Positions 35,264 through 46,127 of a DNA stretch of 64,000 nucleotides are shown here, piece by piece. The first letter of the stretch is position 1. Each line of letters begins with the position of its first letter. The DNA lies in assembly GCA_001792895.1 (NCBI GenBank), contig MARA01000008.1:1240001-1304000 (forward strand), given 5' to 3'. A model generated the notes under the pieces. That model did not search any database. It saw only the letters and a list, made by a program, of their open reading frames with translations, and was not told the origin of the DNA. Origin of the DNA: Lentinus brumalis. Lineage: Eukaryota > Basidiomycota > Agaricomycetes > Polyporales > Polyporaceae. Made by a program: the position numbers and the translations under genes.

Positions 35264-36218
35264 TCAGAGCTTGAAGATTGTCGGCAGTTCCTTCCACAAT
35301 TTGCGCCGCTCTGCGACTTCTCGCGCCTTCAGCGTGTTCGCACAGGCATCGCATATGTGTGGCCGAGAATATCGGTCGATCACGTCTGTGTATCCGCCGA
35401 GCAGAGGGATAGTTGGAGACAGTTTAAGATACCGCTCTAGAAACTTTGCTGTACAACGCGCTGGGCGGTTGCAACTGGAAGAAGGTCCGGCGTCGAAGAT
35501 ACGACTGGTCATTGGACCCTTTCGTAGCTCCACCTGAGCGTACCCTGCAAAGCACCGCTTCAGGTCCTCGGGAGAGAGATGTTGAACAGACCCATCCTCC
35601 CGCCTCCAGCCATCCACCACTTCGCTGCCAACGACAGTGCAGAGATAGAATGCGATTGGAAGCATGAACGAGTTGTTCGTGAGCCGAGATAGATGTATGA
35701 GCTCGACCCCCCAGTCAGGCGTGATTTTGGCCCGGCCCAGGCTCCCCAGATCCTCAAATCTGTTCGGTGCGAAGTACTTCTGCAGCGCGGCTAACGCTTG
35801 ATCCTGAACATCGTCGATCTGGTATTTGTGCCCGAGGCGGACGAGGGAGGACAGCTGATGGAAGGTGAAGCTCTTCTCTGTGGAATACATGTAGAACCTG
35901 TGAACTGTAAGCACGAACCAACCACTGACAATAGCCCGGATCGCACGACGTACATCCTGTGCCGATTTGGGAGGGCCACCCTCAGTAAGTGCCTGAGATC
36001 CTCCGGGGAGTCATGCATCTCCACCACGGGACACCCTTCGTACTTGTTGCTTGCTGCAGCATCTGTAGCGGCAAACATGTCGGCGAAGAGGGGGACTGCA
36101 TGGCCAAGAGGCCCTTGTAGACTTTGAATGCGAATCTGCCGGCGACAAGGACGAGGTTCCCATCCTCCATCCAAAACTCCTCGTCATGCGCCGGAGTATC
36201 TGTGCCACTACTAGCCAT
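35264..36218 (-). pseudogene. BTB/POZ gene (paralogue E) with a one-base frameshift
   Basis: Two exons, 35954-36218 and 35264-35897, would encode about 299 residues very similar to paralogue F (HDEEFWMEDGNLVLVAGRFAFKVYKGLLAMQS, KYQIDDVQDQALAALQKYFAP, GYAQVELRKGPMT). The frame breaks at 36090-36094, where a run of five C on the coding strand stands in for an expected six, between AMQSP and LFADMF. Total exon length is one base short of a multiple of three. Everything else is intact, including CNRPARC, ICDAC and LWKELPTIFKL. A homopolymer miscount in the assembly is a real alternative, in which case this is a normal gene. Confidence 0.75.
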
Positions 36219-36582
36219 ATGACGCTCGCAAAGGATGTTGTGGTCGGCGCCGGATCGTCGAATTATGTATGAGGGAAATACAGTTGGGAGCAATCAGCCT
36301 GAGGCGGCGCTGCCGCAGCTCAGCTGCTTCTACTTACGGGCGTCGGATACCAAATTTAGACGACCGAGTTGCGCAGCGGCCTACCCCCGCGCAATAAGAT
36401 CACCATGTCGCAGTACTCACCCGACATTCAGACGGTCGATGGTACTGACTGCAGTTCACAACGGTTATTCGAGCCCATCTGATCGAGCCTGCTCGCCGAG
36501 GTGAGTCGTTCTCTGTCTTTGTACAATACCTACCAAGTATTACAAAATGTTGACATGCAGAAACCGCAGCCAGGAATGAAGC
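36219..36582. other. Short spacer between BTB gene E and APH copy 1
   Basis: Promoter side of gene E and 3' side of the phosphotransferase gene. No feature recognised. Confidence 0.4.
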
Positions 36583-38454
36583 TCACTCGGCGTACAGGTT
36601 GCGCGACCCCGGCTGCAGCGGGAACGGCCCGCCCAGCTCTTCGGTGTCCCAGGCCGCTCGTACGTCCTCGCAGAGCTTGCGCAGCGCCTCATGATGTTCC
36701 GGTGCGACAATTCCATCGCGGTTGGTGTCGAGTCGCACCAGTACCAGTTTTACCATCTCCTCGTATCTGTCGTATCGCTCCATCAACGTCTGAATACGAT
36801 CCTCTTCTTCTGGAGAGAAGTTCAGTGGGCATGGGATACCGGGACCGGCCAGCTCCGCCCACTCATCGCGCATGCGTAGTAGTAGGCCTCGAAGCTGGGT
36901 GAGCCCATTCGTCCACGTGCGAGAGGCGCAGTCGACAGGGTGAATCCGCAGAGGATACTTCGGAAGCCGGTATACCGCGCCCCAAAGCGGCTCCTTTAAG
37001 ATCACGTTCCGTTGCCACATGAAGATGCCCGCATCCAAGAACTCTGCCCGGACGGCCGCCTTCTCGTCTTTGGGCAAGCTGTGAAAGTTCTCAGGCAGAA
37101 GCGGCTTTCCCGTCTCCTGTGAAAGCTCGATGTTGTGCCCTGTGTAGAGGAATGCGCGGGGAATGATGGCCTGCAAGTACAGAGGCGCGATGGCCGTCGA
37201 CTGCCAATCGATGAGTCCAGTGACGACGCGGGTAGTTGGATCAATGAAGATGTTCCCCCGATTCAGATCGGTATGCCACATAGTCGGTGCACATAACTCT
37301 GCGGATGGCATTGTCGAGGGAACGCACGAGAGGAGTTGGTCGAGAGCCTTAATGTGGAAGGCCGGCGACGCGTCCTCCTCGTCCAGGAATGAAGGGTCGG
37401 AGGGTAAACGCTGCTTGGCAAACTTAGCCAATCGCGCTTGCTGGCACCTGATCGTATCGGTTATGTGCGATAAGCAGTCTTTCCCTGCATTCGGTAATAT
37501 CAGCCTCGTCGCGAAGATAGACGTGATCAAGGCTGTGGACATACATGGTCCTCTGTACGTGTCGAGCTGCTTCCGAGTACCGCGCCACAACTCCCAATCG
37601 ACGGATGGCCCGATAGCGTACTTCTGGCGCTGCGAGTCTGGGGTACTAGCTGGGTCGGCGAACACATCGGTGGTATGTGGTACGCCCTCCACGTCCGCCT
37701 TGAAGTACAGACTGCCGTGGTGGGTAAAGCGAAGTGCGAGAAACTTGGACTGAATTCTAGCGAGATCTTCCACGAGATTCAAACGTTGCCCTAGGTCGAG
37801 TGACTGCCAGGCGCTGTCCAGTTCGACGCCTTGTGCGACGTCCATGATGATGAACTCGGCTCCGACGCTCGTGGACTCCGCACGTGAGCACCATGCAAGG
37901 ACCTTCGGCACCGGTAGACCCAGTAGTTCCCGCGCAAACTCCATAGTAGCAACCTCAGAAGCTATGAGCAGGTGAGGCGGTCCGGCGAGGGGGCAAGGGA
38001 GACGAGCTACCGCTTCCCGGCCGTCTGAGAAAGTGAGCCAGTAGACTTTGTTGTTGCTACCTACAAGTGTGCGTGAGTCTTCCACGCGCCCCACACTGCG
38101 GCAAAGACAGCTCACCTTCGCATATCTTGTCTATGCGAACGCATTCGGCGCCGACGGCTCTAGCGGCCTCTCTTCCGAGCGCCTGGGGATCGAAGGACAC
38201 GTATCGAGCCGGGAGGTCTAGTCATCGATGAGTAAGTGCTATCGCGGAGAAAGGTGCTTGCGCTCACGAATGTGTTCGTCGTACAGCCATCGAGACGTGG
38301 TGTGGCGACGCAGCGCTTCGGGGTCATTGGTGACCTGACCACGAACCGCCATCACTGAGGAACCTGAACTTGAAGCGGACCTTGAACCGAACGTACGTTG
38401 TGCAGCGCGGCGCAGCATGTAGACATTTCGATAGTGGGGAAGATGCGGGGGCAT
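36583..38454 (-). CDS. APH-fold phosphotransferase, AIM9-like (copy 1), intact
   Basis: Four exons, 38268-38454, 38116-38217, 37545-38060 and 36583-37484, join in phase to 568 residues. The fold is that of aminoglycoside phosphotransferases and other small-molecule kinases. An N-terminal basic segment fits a mitochondrial presequence; a glycine loop region follows (DKICEGSNNKVYWLTF), then GVELDSAWQ, the catalytic HTDLNRGN loop (His339, Asp341, Asn346) and the metal-binding IDW (Asp361). Length and layout resemble fungal Aim9 (altered inheritance of mitochondria 9), whose substrate is unknown. It is followed in tandem by a close copy 0.4 kb upstream. Start chosen at ATG 38452-38454 to keep phase with exon 2. 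Confidence 0.9.
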
Positions 38455-38881
38455 GATGGATCACTGGTCAAGTATACGTGGGAGCCTGAGACTCGCGCAG
38501 TGGCTTATATGGCGCCTAATATACCGTGTATGGACAATTCGCACATGCCAGTACTCTGAGCGTACGCGAGTAACTCAAAGCGACAGAATAAACGTTGCAT
38601 CGTTGAGATGAAAAACTGTAGTGAAGAGCCAGCAGAGGTCTTGGGAAAGTGCGACGAGCCGAGCAGATGTGCGACATCAAGTAAGTAAACGTGGGGAAGG
38701 CGACGTGGGGAATTGAAGGCGTTGGGAAGGTGGCGAGCCTGTGACTGGTACTTGAAGGTTTCGAGGGCACCGCGCACGACGATACTCGGTGACTCTCATT
38801 CTCTAGAACGTGCTATTGCGCATGCAATTTCCAAGTAATCCAACACAACTGTCACCTCAATACCGCAGTTCGTCGCTGAGT
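38455..38881. other. Spacer between the two APH copies
   Basis: Promoter of copy 1 and 3' flank of copy 2. No feature recognised beyond an AAGTAAGTAA stretch near 38684. Confidence 0.4.
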
Positions 38882-40762
38882 TCACTCGGCGTACAGGTTG
38901 CGCGACCCCGGCTGCAGCGGGAACGGCCCGCAAAACTCTTCTGTGTCCCAGGTAGCTCGTATGTCCCAGCAAAATTCCCGCAGCGCAGCAACACGTTCCG
39001 GCGTAACAATACCATGTTTGTTGGTATCCAGGTGCGCCAACACCTCTTTGACCATCCACTCGTGAGCGTCGCTTCGCTCCATCAAGACCTTGATACGATC
39101 CTCCTCTTCCTGAGAGAAGTTGAGTGGGCATGGGGTGCCGGGACCCGCTAGCTCCGCCCATTCGTCCCGCAGGCGTAGTAGTAGACCCGAAGCTGGGTGA
39201 GCCCATTCGTCCATGTGCGAGACGCACAGTGGATCGGGTTGACTCGTAGAGGATACTTCGGGAGGCGATATACCGCGCCCCAAAGCGGATGCTCTAGAAT
39301 CACGTTCTGTTGCCAAACGAAGGTTCCCGCATCCACGAATTCTGCCAGGACCGCCCTCTTCTCGTCTTTCGACAAGCTGGCAAAGTTCTCAGGAAAGCGT
39401 GGCTTGCCCATCCTCTCGGAGGGGAGCTCAATGTTGTGCCCGGTGTAGACGAAGGCGCGAGGGATGTTGGCTTGCAGGTATAGAGGCCCGATAGTCGTTG
39501 ATTGCCAGTCGATGAGCCCGGTGACAACGCGTGTAGATGGATCAATGAAGATGTTCCCCCGGTTCAGATCTGAATGCCACATAGTCGGTGCGCACAGCTC
39601 TGGGGACGGCATTGTCGCGGGAACGCACGAGAGGACTTGGTCAAGAACCTCGATGTGAAAGGCGGGCGAGGCGTCCTCTTCGTCCAGAAAAGAAGCGTCG
39701 GAGGCTAGACGCGGCTTAGAAAACCGAGCCAGTCGTGCTTTCTGGCACTTGATCGTATCGGATATGAGCGAGAGGCAGTCTTTCCCTGAATCGAGAAGAG
39801 TAAGCTACGTTGCGAACGTAGACATGGATCAGACTGCGGACATACATGGACCTCTGTACGTGTCGAGCTGCTTCCGAGTACCGCGCCACAACTCCCAATC
39901 GACGGATGGCCCAATAGCGTACTTCTGGCGCTGCGAGGCTGGGATACAAGCAGGGTCAGCGAACACATCGGTGGTATGTGGGACGTCCTCCACGTCCGCC
40001 TTGAAGTACAGACTGCCGTGATGGGTAAAGCGAAGCGAGAGAAACTTGGACTGGATCTTCGCCATGTCTTTCACAAGAGCCATCCGTTGCCCGATGTCGA
40101 GTGACTGCCAGGCGCTGTCCAGTTCGACGCCTTGTGCGACGTCCATGATGATGAACTCGGCTCCGACGCTCGTGGACTCCGCACGTGAGCACCATGCAAG
40201 AACCCTCGGCACCGGTAGACCCAGTAGTTCCCGCGCAAACTCCATAGTAGCAACCTCAGAAGCTATGAGTAGGTGAGGCGGACCGGCGAGGGGGCAAGGA
40301 AGACGAGCTACTGCTTCGCGGCCGTCCGAGAAAGTTAGCCAGTAGACTTTGTTGTTGCTACCTACAAGTGCGCGTGAGTCTTCCATTCGCCTCATATGTA
40401 CTGGTCAAGACAGCTCACCTTCGCATATCTTGTCTATGCGAACACATTCAGCGCCGACGACTCTAGCGGCCTCTCTTGCGAGCGCCTGGGGATCGAAGGA
40501 CACATATCGAGCCGGGAGGTCTAGTTATTGATAGTAAGTAAGTGCCATCACCGCAACTCTTCCACTCACGAATATGCTCGTCGTGTAGCCAGCGAGACGT
40601 GGTGTGGCGGCGCAGCGCTTCGGGGTCGTTGGTGTCTTGACCATGAACCGCTAGTACTGCAGGTGGAGACATGGAGGAAGCAGCGCGTGAGCGAAGCACA
40701 CGCTGTAAAGCGCGGCGCAGCATGTGGTGAGGTCGACAATGGAGGAGATGCAACGGGTGCAT
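38882..40762 (-). pseudogene. APH-fold phosphotransferase, AIM9-like (copy 2), frameshifted
   Basis: Tandem duplicate of the previous gene with the same four-exon plan: 40570-40762, 40419-40520, 39846-40361 and 38882-39785. The catalytic parts are intact (HSDLNRGN, GLIDWQST). One base is missing near 39187 compared with copy 1, so after GLTQLR the frame leaves the conserved C-terminus and stops at 39148. The lost tail (GLLLRLRDEWAELAGPG to PGSRNLYAE) is still readable in the other frame down to 38882. The product would lack about 100 residues but keep the kinase core, so residual function cannot be excluded. Exon 3 is far more similar to copy 1 than exon 4 is. Confidence 0.85.
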
Positions 40763-42454
40763 GATGTCCTGGCGGTCGCGTCTTGGGAGTCTTGGTGAGA
40801 GTCTACGCACGGGCGCTCCGCCGCTAGGACTCGCGGAGGCGCTTGCCATGAGACTTCAACTTCAACGTTCAACGATCCATACCCGGCCAAGTAGTACACG
40901 CGCAATTTCTACCATTCCCGGTCAAACGCATGCACTTAGTAACTCGGAGCTCAAGCTGGATCATGACGATCCACACTGAGTGAGTCGGCAGTTTCTGCTG
41001 CTATGTACACTGAGTACTTACTTACGCCGACCGTGCCACCGGCAGTGGTGCTCCAGAGAGCTCCTTAGCTGTCTCATTTGTCCGGGACGCGGTGCCAATG
41101 AGGCTGTCAAAACACGGTTCTTGATCAGGACGGTCATTAGCTGCTGGCCTTCAGGCGTTCAGGTCAGAGAATAATCGTGGCTCACTCGCCGATGATTCTT
41201 TCTCACAGCAACTGAACCCGAGTTAGACGTCTTCGGCACTGTACCAGAGGCACCCACACTCAACAGCCTTCTGTGGACCTCCGCTCGGATATGAATGGCA
41301 TCGAAGCAAGCGACCTACAGCATGGTGGTCCCCTGTCACGAACGCAAATTCTCCGCCGCATGGACGCGCACCCCCGGCTGTACACAAATACTCGGACATA
41401 CGGCGTCGCATTCCTGATTAGGTCTCAATTGCACCACGAATCACGCTTCCGAGTCAAGTAACGTACGGTTGCGACACCGGCGTGTTGTACTTTACTCACT
41501 CCGACGCACCACTTCCCCCGCATGATGCAATTGAGACGCATACACCCTGCGCCTCATCGGCAATGGTGTCGTTTTATGCCGGCATCTCGTCCACCGTGAG
41601 TCCGTACCTCTTTTCCTCGTAAGCGGTCTTACCCGAAGCAAGTTGGCTATCCACACGCACAAACACCAGCAATCACAGGACCCTCCTCGGGCGAGTCGCG
41701 ACCCCTCCCTTCCCGCCACACGTACAACCATTGTACCGCCCTAGCGACGATATCTCAGATGCTGTGGTTGCGTGTCTGCGTGTCTGCTCAGAGCAGCCTT
41801 GACTCGATGTGTATTATTGTGAGCTGTAAGTACGCTCTGCGACGACTATCTAACAGAGCTGTTGACGAATACCCGCCGCCTCTCAGATTCATCAACTAGA
41901 AGCCTGATCACCAAAGCGTTGCGTCGACACGCGTTAATTTCAGACCACTACGCCAGGCGTCGACGAAGCGAGTCTGGCTGCAGCTGAAGAAGCAAGATTG
42001 TCGATTGGAGTAAAGTGTCCTTCCCGACGTCTTCGAAGAGAAGATCATCCGTCTTCGTGTCCTAGGATTTCGATGCGACAGGTCTATCCCTGTTGTGTTC
42101 TCCTCTCTCCTTTTCCCGAGACTTGCGGTATCATGATTGCTATCTGCGTGTGGCTATCGAGGAGCGCGGGACTGGTTGTTCCAAACCCGTCTCCTTGGGC
42201 TCACTAGACCTTTCTCCCCACAGGGCACGGCGTGAGGAAGATGTGCGACGGAACCTGTTGGCTGCCCGGGGTTATAAATACTGGTCTCCGCGCTCTAGCA
42301 TCAACCCTCGGACACCAAACCTCTCAGCACACCCGCATCTCCAATCCCCAGCACTCTACCGCCTCTGCACGCCTCACTTAGCATCCGTCCTCGTTGGTGA
42401 ATTTGCCTTCATAATTCCTCGTCACATTCACTGAGCTATCTGTCGTGTCAGATC
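40763..42454. other. 1.7-kb spacer with the promoter of the small orphan gene
   Basis: No gene recognised. It ends with a clear TATA box (next entry) and a pyrimidine-rich leader. Confidence 0.45.
42273..42280 (+). promoter_or_regulatory. TATA box for the small orphan gene
   Basis: TATAAATA, a strong consensus TATA box, lies 175 bp before the ATG at 42455, followed by a C-rich leader with CTCAGC and CACCCGCATC steps. Confidence 0.6.
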
Positions 42455-42935
42455 ATGTCGAAGGTCCCTCACACCAGTTTCAAAAAGTCGGTGAAGAAGT
42501 ACATCAAATTGTTCTTCGCGGTGAGCGCATGTCAAGCTTCACTCCCACATTGCAGACGGGTAGCTCACACACGCATTGTCGTGCTCGCAGAGCAGTGCCA
42601 ACTACCAATACATTGTCGAGAAGGCTCCTTATGCGGCAGCAGGCAGCCGTGCGTTCCCGAAGAACGTCGGGGCTAACGACGTGCACTACGGGGCTCGTCT
42701 TGACTGGGGCGAGAAGTACCAGAAGGCCGACGGAAACTGGTACCGCCGCCTTTACCTCCAGCCCAACAAGGACGCCGCTGACTCCACCTTCAAGGAACTT
42801 GCTCAGGAGAGCTCGCACATGAACCTCGCTAGCTTCGAGATCCGCGCCGACGGCGTGGACCATCTCGGTGAGGAAGGGTTCCAGGAGGTCATGGTCAGTG
42901 CGGTCAACGCCGTGCACGATGAGCTTGGCCTTTGA
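42455..42935 (+). CDS. Small protein of unknown function, 136 residues
   Basis: Two exons (42455-42520 and 42591-42935) join in phase. I do not recognise the family. The first exon is short and basic (SFKKSVKKYIKLFF). The rest looks like a compact soluble domain: YQYIVEKAPYAAAG, DVHYGARLDWGEKYQKADGNWYRRLYLQP, and a helical C-terminus FEIRADGVDHLGEEGFQEVM. It has no cysteine, no signal peptide and no membrane span. A strong TATA box suggests regulated, possibly high, expression. The clean intron and biased codon use support a real gene. Confidence 0.72.
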
Positions 42936-43254
42936 AGATAGTATCTGCAGACATGTACTCTACATGTATGTTGTTATTTCTGCGCGTTATACGACCGTGA
43001 TATCGTATGTGGTCGGTGGTCGCACATCGGTATCCGCACCAACTGCTGGCATCCCGAGATCGTGCCAAGTGCGAGACTTCAATATAGACAACGGTTCCGG
43101 TCATATGCTTCGCAGATATGTATGTCATTCGGAGACTCGGAGACGCGACAAGCATGACTGACGGTGCACATCTAGACGGTGACCGAGCGGAATTTGCTAG
43201 TCAGAATGAACACGACCAAGCTGCATATCCACGGTGGGCTTACTCACCGAAGTC
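42936..43254. other. Intergenic between convergent genes
   Basis: Shared 3' flank of the small orphan gene and BTB gene F. Nothing recognised. Confidence 0.4.
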
Positions 43255-44217
43255 TCAAAGCCTGAAGATCGCCGACAACTCCTTCCAAAAGCTGCGACGC
43301 TCTGCGAGTGCTCGTTCTTCTAGCATGTTTGCGCAGTGTTTGCATATGTGCGGCCGTAAGTCCTGGCGTATGATGTCGGTCCATCCGTTGATTAGACGGA
43401 TAGCAGGGGACAACATCATGGCGGTATAGTGGGCGCGTAGCTCGGCCGAGAAAGCCTCCCGCCGTTGACAATCGGCGGAGGGACAAACATCGAAGATGCG
43501 TCTCGTCATCGGACCCTTCCGTAGCGCAACCTGTGCGTACCCTTCGAAGCACCGCTTTAGGTCTTCAGTGGAAAGGTGGAGAACAGATCCGTCCTCTCTA
43601 CGCCAGCCATCCAACACTTCGCTGCCAAGAGATACACAGAAGTAGAACGCGATCGGAAGTATGACGGGGGTGTCTGTTAGGCGGGAGAGAAAGATGAGCT
43701 CAATCCCGCGCTCTTCGCAGGAGAACTTGTGGAAGTCTGGTCTTTCCAAGTCCTCGAGTGTACTCGGCGCGAAGTACCTTTGGAGGGCGGCCAGCGCTTG
43801 CTCCTGAACGTCAGCGATCTGATATTTGTGCCCAAGGCGGACAAGGGAGGACAACTGATGGAAGTCTGAGTATTTTTCTGTGTGTCCGGGGGTGTATATA
43901 CTGTAAACATTAAGTTTGGAGTTGTTCGATCGATCGGATTGCAGGACTCACACTCTGTGCCGGCTGGGCAGTAAAGCCCTCAGTAAATGCCTGAGATCCA
44001 CCGGAGAGTCGTGCATTTCAACCACCGGAGATCCCTCTATCTTCTTGCCCAGTTCAGCATCCGCAGTGGAGATCATGTCGGCGAAAACGAGAGACTGCAT
44101 GGCCAGGAGTCCCCTGTAGACCTTGAAGGCGACTTTGCCGGCGAGAAGGACGAGGTTCCCATCCTTCATCCAAAACTCCTCGTCGTTCTCCTGAATGTCC
44201 GCGTCGTCATCAGCCAT
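43255..44217 (-). CDS. BTB/POZ-domain protein (paralogue F), intact
   Basis: Two exons, 43952-44217 and 43255-43900, join in phase to 303 residues. An acidic start (ADDDADIQENDEEFW) leads into the BTB domain at about residues 13-88: GNLVLLAGKVAFKVYRGLLAMQSLVFADM and DSPVDLRHLLRALLPSRHR. The shared C-terminal half follows: SSLVRLGHKYQIADVQ, GWRREDGSVLHLS, LRKGPMTRRIFD, then ICKHCANMLEE and SFWKELSAIFRL. One of the paired upstream cysteines is kept (DCQRREAF) and the second is lost. It is the nearest relative of frameshifted gene E, 8 kb away. It is divergent from BTB gene G with 278 bp between the starts. Confidence 0.88.
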
Positions 44218-44495
44218 TTCAAGCTATTTGACAGCAAATCTAGAGGAATGAAGTCGGATCAATGTGGGATGGGCACGGACAGAAAGCAGAGTCAAGCCGC
44301 TGTGCGCTGCCGCAGAAGCGGGCGTCTGAGATACCATATGCAGAAGCCTCTCCTCCTCCCACTACCACCACCACCATACTCTCCTCCTCCTGCCGGTCAA
44401 GCATCCGTCTAATACTTCTCGTCCTCACCACCACCTCTGCGTACTGGTTTACCTAATTGGTTCTGATTCTCACCGGCCCTGTCCGAGGCGACAGA
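44218..44495. promoter_or_regulatory. Bidirectional promoter region of BTB genes F and G
   Basis: The 278 bp between two divergent start codons must carry both promoters. It contains a low-complexity tract of CTC and ACC trinucleotides at about 44350-44440. I see no clear TATA box on either side. Confidence 0.5.
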
Positions 44496-45491
44496 ATGGA
44501 CGCAGGATTGCCGGATCAGTTGCGATGGGACGACGAGTTCCGGTTCGACGACGGCAGTATCGTTCTTGTTGCCGGAACAATCGCCTTCAAGGTCTACAAG
44601 GGGCTTTTGGCAGCTCAGTCAATCGTCTTCTCCGATATGCTGTCCACGGGCAGTGCGCATGCTACTCAAGTCGTCGACGGTTGTCCTGTCGTCCATCTCT
44701 CTGACTCGCCGGAGGACCTGAGACACCTTCTCCGCGCACTCATCTCGAAGGAGCAGATACTGTAAGTCATTAGTCTGTGGCGTCCTCGATATGAATGCGC
44801 ATGGAAGTTGTGCAGCGTATATGCCCAAGATTTCGCACATGCGTACACGTTCGACCAGCTATCAGCCTTGGTTCGCCTCTCCCACAAGTACGGCATAGAG
44901 AGCGTCGAGCGACAGGCTATCTCGTGCTTGAAGACGTACTACGCGGACACCTTCGAGGCATGGGAAGGCCCCAAGGGGTTTCGCGCTATGCCGGAGGTCG
45001 GACAGGGTATCGGTGCCATCCGTCTGGCCCGGTTAACGAACAACCCGAGCATGCTCCCCGTCGCCTTCTACGAGTGCGCCATTCTCGGAGGGAAGATCGT
45101 GCAGGGATGGACGCGGGAAGATGGGACGGTGGAGCGGTTGGGTTGGGAGGACCTGGAGCGGTGCATAAACGGCTACGGTGCGCTCTGCCGCATGATTGAA
45201 TTCAGGATCGAGTGTCTCTTCAAGGTCGAGCCCGGTCACACATGCTCAACTCGTATCCGCTGCAAGACTGGGATGCGCGACCTCTACGCGGACCAGATCG
45301 AGTTCGAGTGGACGACGACTCGCTTGCTGCACTCTGTGGCGGACTCGGTCGAGAAGTGGGCGAGCGATTACTCGCTTTGCGAGCACTGCGCAGAGCTCAT
45401 CAAGGAGCGCGATCGTGGTGAACGTCGTGACTTATGGACGAAGCTGCCCTCGATATTCGGTTTGTCAGTTGAGGGGTGGGATACAGGTTGA
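44496..45491 (+). CDS. BTB/POZ-domain protein (paralogue G), intact
   Basis: Two exons, 44496-44761 and 44816-45491, join in phase to 313 residues. The BTB domain covers about residues 14-88: FRFDDGSIVLVAGTIAFKVYKGLLAAQSIVFSDM and DSPEDLRHLLRALISKEQ. The C-terminal half has QLSALVRLSHKYGIESVE, AIRLARLTNNPSMLPVAFYEC and GWTREDGTVERL. The four-cysteine module is complete: TCSTRIRC about 70 residues ahead of LCEHC, then ERRDLWTKLPSIFGL. The intron phase (2, after the BTB domain) is the same as in paralogues A and F, which shows common descent. It shares a promoter region with gene F. Confidence 0.88.
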
Positions 45492-46127
45492 TCACGGTAC
45501 GTGCCCATACGAAAGTGAGATCGCTCGCGCGCTTACTGTATGTAGGAGTCTGCAGCATGATTCGCCTACCATGTATAGTCCTTTCAATCATCAATGAACC
45601 TCAGGATTATGTTGGATTACGAGACTATAACCATGCGCTGCCACTGGCTCTTTACCGCAATGCGTACCCATGTAGCTCCCGTACGCGCATCGTTCTAAGG
45701 TATCTCGGTATTTAATACGATTAACGCGAAGAGTCTCTGACATGTTGGACTACAAGGTTGACGGCGCATTCCACGGTCCAGGACCTAGAGCCTCCACAGC
45801 GACGTGGACCAAGGCACTCGTCACTTGCTGGGAAGTTAGAACAACCCTACTAGCTCCGGCAGTACGAGACATTGGTGCGATGTGTTCTGCTGCGGAAGGA
45901 GACATCGCGCTACATAGGACAGTTAGGGTTTAGATTCTTCGTACGTCCTGTCAAGGCTTGCGTAGCATCGCGTACTCAATTCGGCGTGCTCTGGTGCAGG
46001 ATACTATCAACTAGGCTGCACATTTACTCTCTGTAGCATAAGAGGGATTCACAAAACCTCTGCCAACTCTGCAGCCAACTCATGTTCTCGATCGTTGGCC
46101 CACATCCGATCGTGCGCTCGAACATCT
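45492..46127. other. Intergenic between convergent genes
   Basis: Shared 3' flank of BTB gene G and an F-box gene. Nothing recognised. Confidence 0.45.

Noticed and set aside
36700..36760. EF-hand-like loop (DTNRDGIV) at the C-terminus of APH copy 1
   Set aside because: The loop has Asp, Asn, Asp, Gly in order but lacks the acidic residue at position 12, and copy 2 replaces the third ligand. AIM9-like proteins have a related DG segment that is not an EF-hand, so calcium binding is not supported.
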